NCBI GenBank assembly: GCA_910586305.1
Contig: CAJUGS010000004.1
Location: forward strand, 35,972-99,971
DNA length: 64,000 nucleotides
Direction: 5' to 3'
DNA from: an uncultured Duncaniella sp.
Lineage (GTDB): Bacteria; Bacteroidota; Bacteroidia; Bacteroidales; Muribaculaceae
In this document: one piece after another, positions 17,370 through 27,259 of the stretch
Position numbering within the stretch: the stretch's first letter is position 1
How the letters are laid out: every line of letters begins with the position of its first letter
Translations under genes and position numbers: made by a program
The notes under the pieces: generated by a model
Database searches by the model: none
The model's input: only the letters and a program-made list of their open reading frames with translations
Told to the model about the DNA's origin: nothing

Positions 17370-19666
17370 TTATAAGATTTTTTTATTTGCGGGGAGATTA
17401 CAACATCTTTGGCCCGGCTCTCAGGCATCACCTTAAGATGGGTCAGCTGACCATCCTTCAACGTAGCCTCTATAGTGGTCTCGCAGGGTGCATGGAGACG
17501 GAAACTTATATCCTTATCGGCAGGCCAGGCAGGGAAAAGTTTTATCATACGGCCTGTCGGATCGGCTTGAAGAAGCATCTCCTGCACACCTATCATAGCC
17601 GCACCTGCCCAGTTGTGGTCGGGAGTCCAATCGTAACCGGGGCCAAGGAAAGCCGGAAAACGGTGCAGACCGTCGGCCCACTTCTCCGAATTAAGGGCAA
17701 ACGCTTCGTCGACAAGGCCGAGGCAAGCGGCCCATATATTGTCTTGTTTCCATCCTTTAGTAGATCGGAATCCGAGTGCGTCCGTATCGTAGAGATATGT
17801 ATTGAGGGCCCTTTCATAGCCCACACTATCGTCGACAGCAACACCATAAATTCTCCACGGAAAAACCGGATAGAGCTGTGGAGTCTCGATATTGTTGATT
17901 CTCTCCCAGGTTTTTGCAGGTGCGATTATCTCTTTACCGTCGGCAGTAAAGCGGACAGGCATCTCGGGAACTATATCAAGAAAGCGCCTCCAGCGGTTGG
18001 CCGAAGCAGTGTCCTCCTTTTGGGTCAGATATGCGATATAGTCTTCCGACACTTTTCTGAGTCCGGCAATAGTCGACGAAGCATTATTGGTCATTTTGTA
18101 TGTCTCACAGGCCGATCCAGGGAAGAGTATCAGTTTGCCGTCACCGTCAAGCTTCTTGGCTCCGCGTCGGCCGGCCATATACTTGTAGTGTTCCTCGAAA
18201 AAGATCAGCGACTGGTCAATCAGAGGAAGATACTCAGTGATATCAGCACCGTTGTAAACAGCCGACTGAAGTATCATGTCGCAGAATTCGAGAACTGTAT
18301 CCCAACAATACTCAAGCCATGCGTTATACTCCACACCCGGGTCAAATCCGACAGGACGCTTCGACCCATATTCCATCATGTTTGGGAAAGCGAACAACTC
18401 TGTCTGTTCGGTAAAACAAGCCCCGTCGTGACCCCAGTAGGCAATAGTGCGCGCCTTGGCGTTCGGAAGCATACGGAGATAGAAATCAAACTGTGGTTTC
18501 ATCATGTCAAAATCCCCGTTCTTAAGCATAGGCCAGTAGACAAGTCTCTGATTCTGCGCGGTCATAGTACCCCCGCCCCAATTGCGGAAGTCGGGAGTGA
18601 ACGGATTGTCAGGGTTGACATGAACAGGGTCGAACGTGAAAAGGCCTCCGTTGAACTTGGTCGGTTCCTTGCCATATGCATTACATCCGAGCATATATCG
18701 GAACAGAGTGTAGTTGCGTGTGATGCGCGCTGCGTCACTGTCGCCGGTCTCCGGAGCCTCCACATAACTGCGGTTCCAGAAGTCTCGCCACCACTTGCGC
18801 GACGCCACACGGTCGCGTGCAAGACGCACACGTGATGCCGTCACATCAAGAGTGTGATTGAATGCTGAAAGATCTGATGTCTGCTCGTTGTTGAGTACAA
18901 TGCTGAATGTGTGCTTTCGAGCCGGACGGGTAGAGAAATTATAGGAAACGAAATCTGTGTTGTCATACACTCCTTCAGTGATTCCGTCAAATCTCAAATC
19001 CTTTCCATACAGACGCCCACCAGATGCGAGATTGGCAAGCGGATTCCAAAGAGAAGACCTCAACGAGTCGAGTCCCTCCCGAGCCACAGTGACATCAAAA
19101 ACCGTCTCTGACGGATTGTGGTGGATGAACGTCACTGAATTGTCGGTGACAGTTATGGAATCACGAGAAGTACGGAGAGACTTGTTGCCCGACCACTTCC
19201 ATGAACTCTGTCTTCCTTCGGCTTTACGAAAAGAGCGGTCTTTATAGCGCCATGTCTCATAACTTACCTCGGGAGCGGCAGAACGAGACGACTCAATCTC
19301 TACATTCACGACAGGCTTGAACACATCGGCCCATATGACAACCCTGGCTCCATGAAGTCTCACTTCACAATACCCCTCGGCAAGACGAAGAGTCTGGGAA
19401 AAAGGGGCAAGAGAATCACCGGGAATTCTCACCCTCACCCTACCCTGCTTAAGAAGGGTATTGTTCTCGTCATAGGCACCGCTACGGCCCAAATAGAAGA
19501 ACAGGTCACCTTCTTCCACCCAGACATTCATACCGATATCACCACCGCCCACCGGCATGGAGCCTGATGAGTCGTGGCTCATACTCGTCCACACCAAGTC
19601 CTTTGGGGCATAGGCGTGGACATTGAGTATGGCAAAGAGTGCCGCTAAAGTCAGAATGCGCTTCAT
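17366..19666 (-). CDS. DUF5703 protein with a GH95-like (alpha/alpha)6 fold; putative new glycosidase
   Basis: A 766-residue secreted protein (signal peptide 1-18). The N-terminal sandwich resembles DUF5703 (S-M-P-V-G-G-G-D-I-G-M-N-V-W at 36-49), and the remainder aligns by eye with GH95. D-W-T-P-D-H-N-W-A-G-A-A-M-I-G-V-Q-E-M-L-L-Q near 679-700 matches the GH95 base region, putting Asp683 at the base position, and Glu594 (N-N-I-E-T-P-Q-L-Y-P) falls near the GH95 acid. The GH95 Asn-X-Asn pair becomes Ala370-Gln-Asn372, so one of two Asn that activate water is lost. Other conserved-looking acids are Glu420 and Glu521. It sits between the SASA esterase (6-bp gap) and a GH2 gene (ATGA overlap) inside the RG-II operon. 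The likely role is an exo-glycosidase for an RG-II linkage not covered by its neighbours; substrate unknown. Confidence 0.75.
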   Translation of the reverse strand: MKRILTLAALFAILNVHAYAPKDLVWTSMSHDSSGSMPVGGGDIGMNVWVEEGDLFFYLGRSGAYDENNTLLKQGRVRVRIPGDSLAPFSQTLRLAEGYCEVRLHGARVVIWADVFKPVVNVEIESSRSAAPEVSYETWRYKDRSFRKAEGRQSSWKWSGNKSLRTSRDSITVTDNSVTFIHHNPSETVFDVTVAREGLDSLRSSLWNPLANLASGGRLYGKDLRFDGITEGVYDNTDFVSYNFSTRPARKHTFSIVLNNEQTSDLSAFNHTLDVTASRVRLARDRVASRKWWRDFWNRSYVEAPETGDSDAARITRNYTLFRYMLGCNAYGKEPTKFNGGLFTFDPVHVNPDNPFTPDFRNWGGGTMTAQNQRLVYWPMLKNGDFDMMKPQFDFYLRMLPNAKARTIAYWGHDGACFTEQTELFAFPNMMEYGSKRPVGFDPGVEYNAWLEYCWDTVLEFCDMILQSAVYNGADITEYLPLIDQSLIFFEEHYKYMAGRRGAKKLDGDGKLILFPGSACETYKMTNNASSTIAGLRKVSEDYIAYLTQKEDTASANRWRRFLDIVPEMPVRFTADGKEIIAPAKTWERINNIETPQLYPVFPWRIYGVAVDDSVGYERALNTYLYDTDALGFRSTKGWKQDNIWAACLGLVDEAFALNSEKWADGLHRFPAFLGPGYDWTPDHNWAGAAMIGVQEMLLQADPTGRMIKLFPAWPADKDISFRLHAPCETTIEATLKDGQLTHLKVMPESRAKDVVISPQIKKSYK

Positions 19667-19672
19667 GCGTGT

Positions 19673-21145
19673 CTACTTTTTGATGGGTCTTGCATCAGGC
19701 CAGTCATCCGAACGGAATGACGATACAGGCAGACCGTCGGTGCTGAAGAGATCGCCTTCCGATGCATTTTCAAACGCATAACGCACAGCCACGGGATGAG
19801 GCACCTTGTCGCTCTTCACCATGACCTTGCTGCGTGATATCCACGCCTTGGCAGGATGGAACACACGGTCTTCACCGGCCAGTTGAAACTGTCGGGATTC
19901 AAAGGAATGCTTGCCTGCTATCCATTCGGGAGCACGGTCGAAGCTCACCACCACTGTGTCTCCCTTTACCTCCATTGACTTATAGACAGGGCTCTCATAC
20001 CCGATACCCTTGACACCATATGTTTTGCCAAGAGCGAGAAGGGCAAGACGCTCGCCGGGCTTCTGCTTGTCGGAGGGATGAATACCCTCAGCCCAGCCGG
20101 CATCCATGAGCACAGCCATACCAGTATTAGGCACCATGGTCTCAACCTTCGACTGTGCCTCGCGAAGATAAGCCGAATTGATTATCTCCTTGCCAGATTC
20201 GGTTATAATAGCATAATCGTAAGGTGCAATCTGGCAATAGTAGAACGGGAAATCTCCACGATTCCAAAGTCCGCGCCAGCCATTGATCATGGTAGAGAAC
20301 ATATCGGCATATGAGTGAGCACGATTCCAATTGTCCTCACCCTGATACCATATCACTCCCTGGATTGCAAGACCTACCAAAGGATTGAGCATTCCCTTGA
20401 ACAGCACACTCGGTGTACGGTTCTTCGAAGGAATCTCACCATCGACGGCAGGAATACGCGATGCCGCTTCGGGAAATGCAGCAAGCATCTCGTCGTTCAT
20501 CCAGGCCTCACAGGCCGATCCACCCCAGGCGACAACAATAAGTCCCACAGGCACATCGAGAATCTGTTCCAGGCGACGTCCGAAGAAATATGCCGTCGCA
20601 CTGAAGTTTCTCACTGCCTCGGGAGCGGCCTCGTCCCACTTTCCGGTCACATCATCCACAGGAACTGTCGATGACTTTCTCTTGACCGTGAAAAGACGCA
20701 GGTCGGGATTTCGGCTTTCGAGAACAGCCATATTGGCACCATCGACAGGCTGGTTTTTGAATCCTTTCATCGGCATCTCCATATTGCTCTGGCCGGAGCA
20801 GAGCCACACCTCACCGAGCATCACGTTGGAGAGAGTCAGAGGAGTGCCGTCACTAACAGTCATTGTATATGGACCTCCGGCGGCCGGTGTCGGAAATGAT
20901 ATACGCCACTTTCCGTCTTTTCCACACTTCGTCTCATATTTGTCGGTGGTCCATCCGGGGGCTACTGTTACGGTCGAACCGGGTTTAGCCTCGCCCCACA
21001 TACGTGCGTCTGTGAGTTGCTGGAGCACCATATTGTCCGAGAAAAACGCGGGCATCTTCACTTCGGCTTCTGCTGCAAATCCCACTGCCAGGGCTGCAAG
21101 AAGGCTTATGCTGTTTGCAAGTTTCTTCATCTTGTGTATGGTCAT
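19673..21145 (-). CDS. SASA-type carbohydrate acetylesterase
   Basis: A 490-residue secreted SGNH-fold esterase of the sialate O-acetylesterase (SASA) family. The catalytic Ser is in C-S-G-Q-S-N-M-E-M-P, the oxyanion region is V-A-W-G-G-S-A-C-E-A-W, the family motif Y-Q-G-E-D-N-W follows, and the Asp/His pair is probably in E-G-I-H-P-S-D-K. Such enzymes remove O-acetyl groups from plant and host glycans; RG-II carries O-acetyl on aceric acid and 2-O-methylfucose, so a role in unmasking these is plausible. The chosen start (MTIHK) overlaps the stop of the GH106 gene as ATGA (21142-21145). A second Met five codons later begins a cleaner signal peptide (MKKLANS...) and could be the real start. 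Spacing to the DUF5703 gene is 6 bp. Confidence 0.88.
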   Translation of the reverse strand: MTIHKMKKLANSISLLAALAVGFAAEAEVKMPAFFSDNMVLQQLTDARMWGEAKPGSTVTVAPGWTTDKYETKCGKDGKWRISFPTPAAGGPYTMTVSDGTPLTLSNVMLGEVWLCSGQSNMEMPMKGFKNQPVDGANMAVLESRNPDLRLFTVKRKSSTVPVDDVTGKWDEAAPEAVRNFSATAYFFGRRLEQILDVPVGLIVVAWGGSACEAWMNDEMLAAFPEAASRIPAVDGEIPSKNRTPSVLFKGMLNPLVGLAIQGVIWYQGEDNWNRAHSYADMFSTMINGWRGLWNRGDFPFYYCQIAPYDYAIITESGKEIINSAYLREAQSKVETMVPNTGMAVLMDAGWAEGIHPSDKQKPGERLALLALGKTYGVKGIGYESPVYKSMEVKGDTVVVSFDRAPEWIAGKHSFESRQFQLAGEDRVFHPAKAWISRSKVMVKSDKVPHPVAVRYAFENASEGDLFSTDGLPVSSFRSDDWPDARPIKK

Positions 21146-24100
21146 TTAGATTCAATCTTGAGTGTAGGGACTGAGAGGAGTCCTGCAGGTATGAGGGTCT
21201 TCTCGGCACGACGGAACTTTCCGTTGGTCCAGATACCGTCAAACGGAGCCTTGCCCTGGTCGGCACCAAGCAAAGCGTTGGCCCATGTATTTGTCACATC
21301 TATTACGAGCTCGTTTCGGCCCTTCTTTATAGCATCGGTGACATCCACCTCATAGGGGGCCGTCCACACCGTTCCGCAATCCTTGCCGTTGACACGAACT
21401 GTGGCAACATCGCAGACACCATCGAGTCGGAGAACCACACGGCTGCCCTTACGAATAGACGGGGCCTTGAAGCGAGTGGAATATGATGCAGTGCCTGAAT
21501 AATACTTCACTGTCTCATCCTCCGACGATGTCCAGTCAAAGAGCCGGTCTGTGACTTTCTCCACTCCCGTGGTGAGGAACCTCACAGTCCACTTATCGGG
21601 ATTTATGGTCGTTTCCTCGATCTTTACATACGGAGCCACGCCCGATATTTCGGAAGTGGGAGTACGGAACACGACAAACGCCGACTCTGCAGGTTCGAGA
21701 GAGATTTTCACATCTGTACGGTCGTCTGTTGCACTCCAGGTAAGACACTGGTTCACAGTGCCGTCCATCGGATTCCACAATTCGGGCACACGTCCTGACA
21801 CACGGAACGAAGCATTAAATTCCCGTGGAGTATCCTCCTGGTTTGAAATGAAATAGAGATCAACATTGTCCTCGTCGTTGCGACGGTGTGTCCAGGCTAT
21901 ATTCTCAGGCACAACGATGTCGCGCTCCAGGCCATATGAGGTGAAATCATCAGCCACATAAGGCAACGAAGGCACCACGACACCTTCACTCATAAGCTCG
22001 CTGACCTTTGCCCTGACTTCGGGACTGAGAGTCGTATCGGGCATCAATTGAGTGGCAAGCGGGAGAACGAGCACACGATAGGAAGCTCCGCCAGGAAGCA
22101 CGATACGGCCATTCTCGGCCTTTGCGAGACGAAGGAGCACATCCTTGTTCATTGAGTCGTAATTGTAACCGCGCATGGGATTGATCCATTTCTCCGGATC
22201 AGCCATATTGGCGGAATGGTTGACACCCACCGGTTTCACACGCAATGGCTGTCCCTCATTGGCCAGACGGATACGTTCCGACTCTACTCTGTCCTTACCG
22301 AAAATACCGGGAAGAGACGACACAAGCCTGTCGGGGAGCACAGCCCTACGAGGCAGCTCCTCGCCGGTAAATACAGCTATGTCCACCACAGGACTGCCGT
22401 ATTGCAGCATTGCCTGACATCTGCGCATATAGTCGGTGAGAGCCTTGCCTCCATCGTGAAACCATGTATTGTCACGCTGGAAGAAAAGGCCTATACCGTC
22501 AAGAGTCATACCCGGTTTGCGGTCAAGCCACGGATTGTGGGCATTGACATGATAGAACATCCTGTTGATACCGAGAGCATAGTTGCGGTCGAGAAGCGCC
22601 TTAAGAGAGGCAGGAGTTTCATCCCACGTTCCACGCACCTCGGTGAAACCCTCGGCCTGAATGATATTCTTTCCATATATATGACCGCCATGTATAGCAT
22701 CGAGCATATCGTTGGGCTTGTCATGGGTGGGGCTGTTGAGCCAATACTCACCCATCGGGAAATCCACTTTCTGATAGTGGAGCATACCGTCGCTCACCAT
22801 TGTGGGCGAAACACATTCTGCCGAGAATCCCACACCATACTCTTTAGCCTTGTCAGCGAGAACAGTATAGAACACATCCACCACAAGGTCGGCCATTGTC
22901 TGACGTACATCCCGCAGCACTCTTTCCGAGGTCTGGGCATCGACCACTGGAATACCGGCAAACAGAGGCAGATAGGGCATGAGGTCATATCCTCTGCGCT
23001 GTCTGAACTCCGAGGCAAAGTTGTCACTCCAGTTCTGGCTACCACACTCCCAGCTGTCTACGTGCATATACTTTAACACACGGCCGGCCAGGTCGGGACC
23101 TATTTCCTTGAAAACTTTTCCATACCAGTTGTCAAACTGTTTTGACACGGCGGCTACGCTGAACTTGTCAGCCTCAAGTCCCTTGCCCGCACCACCGGTA
23201 GCGTTGGTGTGGCCGTTGGGAGTCGAGCCAAATCGAATAATGCGCCACTCGCCATCAGGAAGGGTAGTCGAGAGAGAGCCGTCCCTGACACTTGATGTGA
23301 GGTCAATAATCTCATCGAGGCCAACCGACATTTCGGGAGTCACCTCGGCAGGATCGGTAGCAGGAGCCACACGCCATACACGGCCCGACTTGCCTTCCCA
23401 ATGATTGATTTTCGGCTCGCCACTCAGACGGATTCCGTCGATACGAAGTCCGGGCTTCCACTTCGCATTGTCAAGGTCCTCGCTTCCGGGCTCGCTTCCT
23501 TCCGGAGTCCAATAGAACCGGAAATACTTTGCCGTAGTCTCAGGAAGAGAGTGAGTATTGTTCTCGTCCCAGTTCTGCCATCCATGACGGGCAGGTACAA
23601 GCTGCTTAACCTCACGGAAGTTCACACCGTCGTCACCGGCCATTACCTTGACACGGTTGGACTGATAGCTGTTGCCCTTGCGCACTATCTCGATGCTGCG
23701 CACTGTCACAGGCTCGGCATACTCATACTGCACCCAGCAGGGCACGGACGAACGTATCACACCGGCCGAATCGACAGTAACACCTTTCCCGGCGGGAAAC
23801 TCCGACACAGTATTGCCGGATGTCACTCTGACGGGAGCTCCTACGGCCCTACCCTTCACAGGGACAGCGTAGACAGCTATATCCTTGTAGTAGTCAACAA
23901 TGGTCTCGGGACGAGGAAGACGAAGATCAGAGACACGGCCTCCACCTACTATTGTGTCGGCAATCACCACTTTCTGCATAGCCTCGGCAGGGGTGATCCA
24001 CGGACCTCCCGCAAGCGCAAAACCATCACATATGTGCATTCCGAGCTGAAGTCCGAGACTGTCAGCAATCTCCATACTGCGTCCCACCAGTCTCCACCAC

Positions 24101-24375
24101 TCGGGCGAAAGCTGAGGAGCCTTTCCTTCATATTCCGGAGCCATCTCCACAGACTTGATGGGCATGAGATACGTACCACCAAGGCCGGCATCCTTCATGG
24201 CTTCGAGATCGGCCTTGATACCCTCCTCGGACACAGCGCCGAACATCCAATACCAGAAAGACCAAGGGCGTGCCTCGAAGGATGGATTGAGAAACGACTG
24301 CTCGAGTGTCGGGGAAGCCGACACTCCGAGAGCCGCAACTGCCAAAGAGGCCAAGAACTTATTGCGAATAGACAT
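21142..24375 (-). CDS. GH106 alpha-L-rhamnosidase
   Basis: A 1077-residue secreted enzyme (signal peptide about 1-20) of family GH106, the family of B. thetaiotaomicron BT0986. The N-terminal barrel starts with R-P-W-S-F-W-Y-W-M-F-G-A-V-S and includes C-D-G-F-A-L-A-G-G-P-W. As I recall, BT0986 uses Glu461 and Glu593; here Glu443 (D-S-W-E-C-G-S) and Glu575 (Q-A-E-G-F-T-E) show the same spacing of 132. The last 200 residues are sandwich domains ending with a GH2-like jelly roll (V-R-V-N-G-K-D-C-G-T-V-W). The enzyme removes rhamnose by inversion with Ca2+ and would act on RG-II side chains. It follows the upstream GH2 gene by 18 bp and is coupled to the downstream esterase by an ATGA overlap. 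Confidence 0.92.
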   Translation of the reverse strand: MSIRNKFLASLAVAALGVSASPTLEQSFLNPSFEARPWSFWYWMFGAVSEEGIKADLEAMKDAGLGGTYLMPIKSVEMAPEYEGKAPQLSPEWWRLVGRSMEIADSLGLQLGMHICDGFALAGGPWITPAEAMQKVVIADTIVGGGRVSDLRLPRPETIVDYYKDIAVYAVPVKGRAVGAPVRVTSGNTVSEFPAGKGVTVDSAGVIRSSVPCWVQYEYAEPVTVRSIEIVRKGNSYQSNRVKVMAGDDGVNFREVKQLVPARHGWQNWDENNTHSLPETTAKYFRFYWTPEGSEPGSEDLDNAKWKPGLRIDGIRLSGEPKINHWEGKSGRVWRVAPATDPAEVTPEMSVGLDEIIDLTSSVRDGSLSTTLPDGEWRIIRFGSTPNGHTNATGGAGKGLEADKFSVAAVSKQFDNWYGKVFKEIGPDLAGRVLKYMHVDSWECGSQNWSDNFASEFRQRRGYDLMPYLPLFAGIPVVDAQTSERVLRDVRQTMADLVVDVFYTVLADKAKEYGVGFSAECVSPTMVSDGMLHYQKVDFPMGEYWLNSPTHDKPNDMLDAIHGGHIYGKNIIQAEGFTEVRGTWDETPASLKALLDRNYALGINRMFYHVNAHNPWLDRKPGMTLDGIGLFFQRDNTWFHDGGKALTDYMRRCQAMLQYGSPVVDIAVFTGEELPRRAVLPDRLVSSLPGIFGKDRVESERIRLANEGQPLRVKPVGVNHSANMADPEKWINPMRGYNYDSMNKDVLLRLAKAENGRIVLPGGASYRVLVLPLATQLMPDTTLSPEVRAKVSELMSEGVVVPSLPYVADDFTSYGLERDIVVPENIAWTHRRNDEDNVDLYFISNQEDTPREFNASFRVSGRVPELWNPMDGTVNQCLTWSATDDRTDVKISLEPAESAFVVFRTPTSEISGVAPYVKIEETTINPDKWTVRFLTTGVEKVTDRLFDWTSSEDETVKYYSGTASYSTRFKAPSIRKGSRVVLRLDGVCDVATVRVNGKDCGTVWTAPYEVDVTDAIKKGRNELVIDVTNTWANALLGADQGKAPFDGIWTNGKFRRAEKTLIPAGLLSVPTLKIESK

Positions 24376-24393
24376 TTGCTTGCAAGTGAGTGA

Positions 24394-27237
24394 TTATTCG
24401 AAACGGAGACCTATGCGGCCCTTATAAGAGCCTGCAGCCCACTTGGGCTGGGAAGAAGGACCGATAAGGTCGGTAGTGTTCACCTTGTTTCTCACAGGAG
24501 GAATCACTTCCATGACAGAGATACCTGTTTTGGGAAGTTCATAGAGAATATGGTCGCGACCGTCACGAGGCTCATAGACTCCTATATAGCTTTCAGGAGT
24601 TTCATTGACAATAGATATGGTACCGTCCTGGGTCTTTATATCCATCCAGTCCACACTGGCGAAATAGCCCTTGAACTCGGGATAGTCGAAACTCTCGGCA
24701 GGGATGGGATCGTTGTAGTCATTCTCCCAAAGACCATACTGAGGACCATGTAGACGATTCTGCCAAACACGATACGGACCGTTGCCGACCCAGCGTTTGC
24801 TTACCACCCTCTCCTCGGGGAAGTCAAACTTAACACCCATGAGGTCTATGACACCGTTGAAGTTATAGTCGAAATCAAGAACCGCGCTACCGTCGGGAGC
24901 TATTGTCCACACGGCTTTGTCGAAATTACCGAGTCTGTAGTCAGCAGTCACGACAAGGTTTCCGTCGGCTTCCTTGACCGAAAGGCCCTGGAATTTGCCC
25001 TGGTCGGCAAACTCTGTATACTGGGTTTTCTTCTTCTCAGCCTCCTTGTCATCATGATTATAGAATCCGTCCATCGAGCGGTCGGAACGCTTTGCCACGA
25101 TCACACGCGGACCGTCGGAAAGAGCTATGTGACGACCATTGACATCCACACCCTTGAGAAGACCGTCCTTCTTGGAGAAATGATAGGTGCGTCCGTTGGC
25201 GACTACTGTCAGTTCGTCGGCGGTTTCCTTGTAAGAGGGAGTTGCGCCGGCAATCTTTTCGGCCACTCGTGAGTCATTGCGCTCTATCCGGTCGGACCAT
25301 GTGAAGAGATCACGGCCATAATTGTCTGTGACAGTGAGTTCGATAGCATCGGCAGTCGGTGAGAAAGAGGGGATTTTCACTGTTCCGCTCTCGCCGGGCT
25401 TGATGTCGCCGAAGTTCACTTTGCCTTCGCTCACCACTTTCACACCTCCCTTTGCTCCGGGAGCGGGCATATCAAGCTGACGCCATGACAGTGTGCAGTC
25501 CTTGAGATTTGTGAAGTCATAGCGGTTTTCCACATTTACCACACCGTCAAAATCGCCTGTAAACTTTTCATTCATAATCTGAATGGGGTTCCACACCTCT
25601 CTGACAGTCCAATAGCTACCTTCTTTCTCATGGTGAGGACCGACAATACCGTCGGCACCATAGTTGCCGCAATTGTCAATGAAACCACCCATATCCACAC
25701 GCTTCACGCCCTCGTCGGCAAGCACCCAGAGGAAACCTCCGGCACAACGAGGATGATTGCGCATCATCTCCCAGTAGTCATAGAGACCGGCTCCATGTCC
25801 GCCGTCATAAAGACCGTGGAGGAACTCGGTGGGCATAAAGATTTCAGGCTTGCGCATATAGTCCTGGCTCTCGCCATATGAGCGATAGTGCATAGTCTCG
25901 AAACCGCCGAAATTACCCTGGGGATGAAGCACGGGGCGCTTCTGCAGATAGTCGTATTTGTGGAACTCGCCGTTGAGTTCGTCATTCCAGCCTTTCTCGT
26001 TGCCGTTGCTCCACCAGATAACCGAAGGATGGTTGAGATCACGCTCCACCATCTCGCGCACGAGCTTCTGACCATTGATGGTCTCATGCTTTCCATGCCA
26101 GCCCGTGAGCTCGCTCATCACATAGAGACCCAGAGAATCACATATCTCATAGAACTCAGGATCTGCCGGATAGTGTGACAGACGGACAGCGTTCATATTC
26201 ATTGACTTGATGAGCTCCACATCTTCAAGATTCTTGGCACGGCTGAGTGTACGTCCGCTCTCAGGGCGGAAACTGTGGCGGTTGACACCACGGATGTTCA
26301 CCTTCTTGCCATTGATATAGAGACCGTCGCTTTCACGCACTTCGATGGTGCGGAAGCCAAATTTTTTATTCTCCTTATGCAGAACCTTGCCGGATGCATC
26401 GGAAAGTGTGAACTCCGCACGATATAGTTCGGGGGTCTCGGCAGTCCACTGAGCCGGATTGTTGACCTTCATCTCGACAAGCCCCTCTCCTGCACCCTGA
26501 CGGATAGAAGAGACAGACTCACCCACTTTCTTGCCATTCTTGTCATAAATGACAGTTGAAATCCTGCCACCCTCTACAGGCATATTCAGCGTAGCCACAG
26601 CCTTGAATGTACCGTCGTGACGGGCATCAAGTACGATATGCTTCATGTTCAAGGCCGGACGAGCCTGCATGAATACCGGACGGAATATACCTCCGAAATT
26701 CCAATAGTCGGCACGTCTCTCTGCCAGGTTCACACCGGCATTCTCGCTCTCCTTGGCCACTGTGACCTCGATGCGGTTCTTCTTCTTGGGACCGAAGAAC
26801 ACACGGTCGCTCACATCATAGATAAAGCGATAGAATCCGCCCTGATGTTTCGAGCCGGCCTTGCGACCGTTGATTTCAACATATGTGTCGGTCATAGAGC
26901 CGTCAAACACCAGCTCTATCTGTTTGCCACGCCAATCCTCTGGCAGTTCAAACTCATACTTATATGTTCCCTTCTCATCGGCCGCACCCTCGGGAAAAGC
27001 CTTGCCATAGAATTTCATTCCGTACTGATATGTACCGAAGCCCTGGAGCTCCCAGCACGAAGGGACTCCTATTTTGCTCCACTTGCCGGAATTGTTGCCG
27101 TCCGAGACCATGAAATCCCATTCCACCATGTCGTCACAACCGGTTCCGGAAAGATATTGCCGCTCTGTATTGACGGTCTGGGCTGCCAGAGACAGTCCCA
27201 TGAAAGCAGAGAGAATAGTGATAACTGATTTATTCAT
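24394..27237 (-). CDS. GH2 glycosidase (RG-II type)
   Basis: A 947-residue secreted GH2 enzyme (signal peptide 1-19). The jelly roll (about 25-190; Y-W-N-F-G-G-I-F-R-P-V) is followed by an immunoglobulin-like domain, a TIM barrel with acid/base Glu414 (S-N-G-N-E-K-G-W) and nucleophile Glu471 (M-P-T-E-F-L-H-G), and C-terminal sandwich domains including a beta-galactosidase small-chain-like region (W-V-G-N-G-P-Y-R-V-W near 790). It starts abruptly at the jelly roll without the long N-terminal region of LacZ. B. thetaiotaomicron RG-II loci hold several GH2 enzymes that remove beta-glucuronate, beta-galacturonate or alpha-L-arabinopyranose. This one should fill one of those roles, but the sequence alone does not say which. 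It is 22 bp after the LacZ-type gene and 18 bp before GH106. Confidence 0.87.
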   Translation of the reverse strand: MNKSVITILSAFMGLSLAAQTVNTERQYLSGTGCDDMVEWDFMVSDGNNSGKWSKIGVPSCWELQGFGTYQYGMKFYGKAFPEGAADEKGTYKYEFELPEDWRGKQIELVFDGSMTDTYVEINGRKAGSKHQGGFYRFIYDVSDRVFFGPKKKNRIEVTVAKESENAGVNLAERRADYWNFGGIFRPVFMQARPALNMKHIVLDARHDGTFKAVATLNMPVEGGRISTVIYDKNGKKVGESVSSIRQGAGEGLVEMKVNNPAQWTAETPELYRAEFTLSDASGKVLHKENKKFGFRTIEVRESDGLYINGKKVNIRGVNRHSFRPESGRTLSRAKNLEDVELIKSMNMNAVRLSHYPADPEFYEICDSLGLYVMSELTGWHGKHETINGQKLVREMVERDLNHPSVIWWSNGNEKGWNDELNGEFHKYDYLQKRPVLHPQGNFGGFETMHYRSYGESQDYMRKPEIFMPTEFLHGLYDGGHGAGLYDYWEMMRNHPRCAGGFLWVLADEGVKRVDMGGFIDNCGNYGADGIVGPHHEKEGSYWTVREVWNPIQIMNEKFTGDFDGVVNVENRYDFTNLKDCTLSWRQLDMPAPGAKGGVKVVSEGKVNFGDIKPGESGTVKIPSFSPTADAIELTVTDNYGRDLFTWSDRIERNDSRVAEKIAGATPSYKETADELTVVANGRTYHFSKKDGLLKGVDVNGRHIALSDGPRVIVAKRSDRSMDGFYNHDDKEAEKKKTQYTEFADQGKFQGLSVKEADGNLVVTADYRLGNFDKAVWTIAPDGSAVLDFDYNFNGVIDLMGVKFDFPEERVVSKRWVGNGPYRVWQNRLHGPQYGLWENDYNDPIPAESFDYPEFKGYFASVDWMDIKTQDGTISIVNETPESYIGVYEPRDGRDHILYELPKTGISVMEVIPPVRNKVNTTDLIGPSSQPKWAAGSYKGRIGLRFE

Positions 27238-27259
27238 TTATAGTATAGATTTAATTTTT

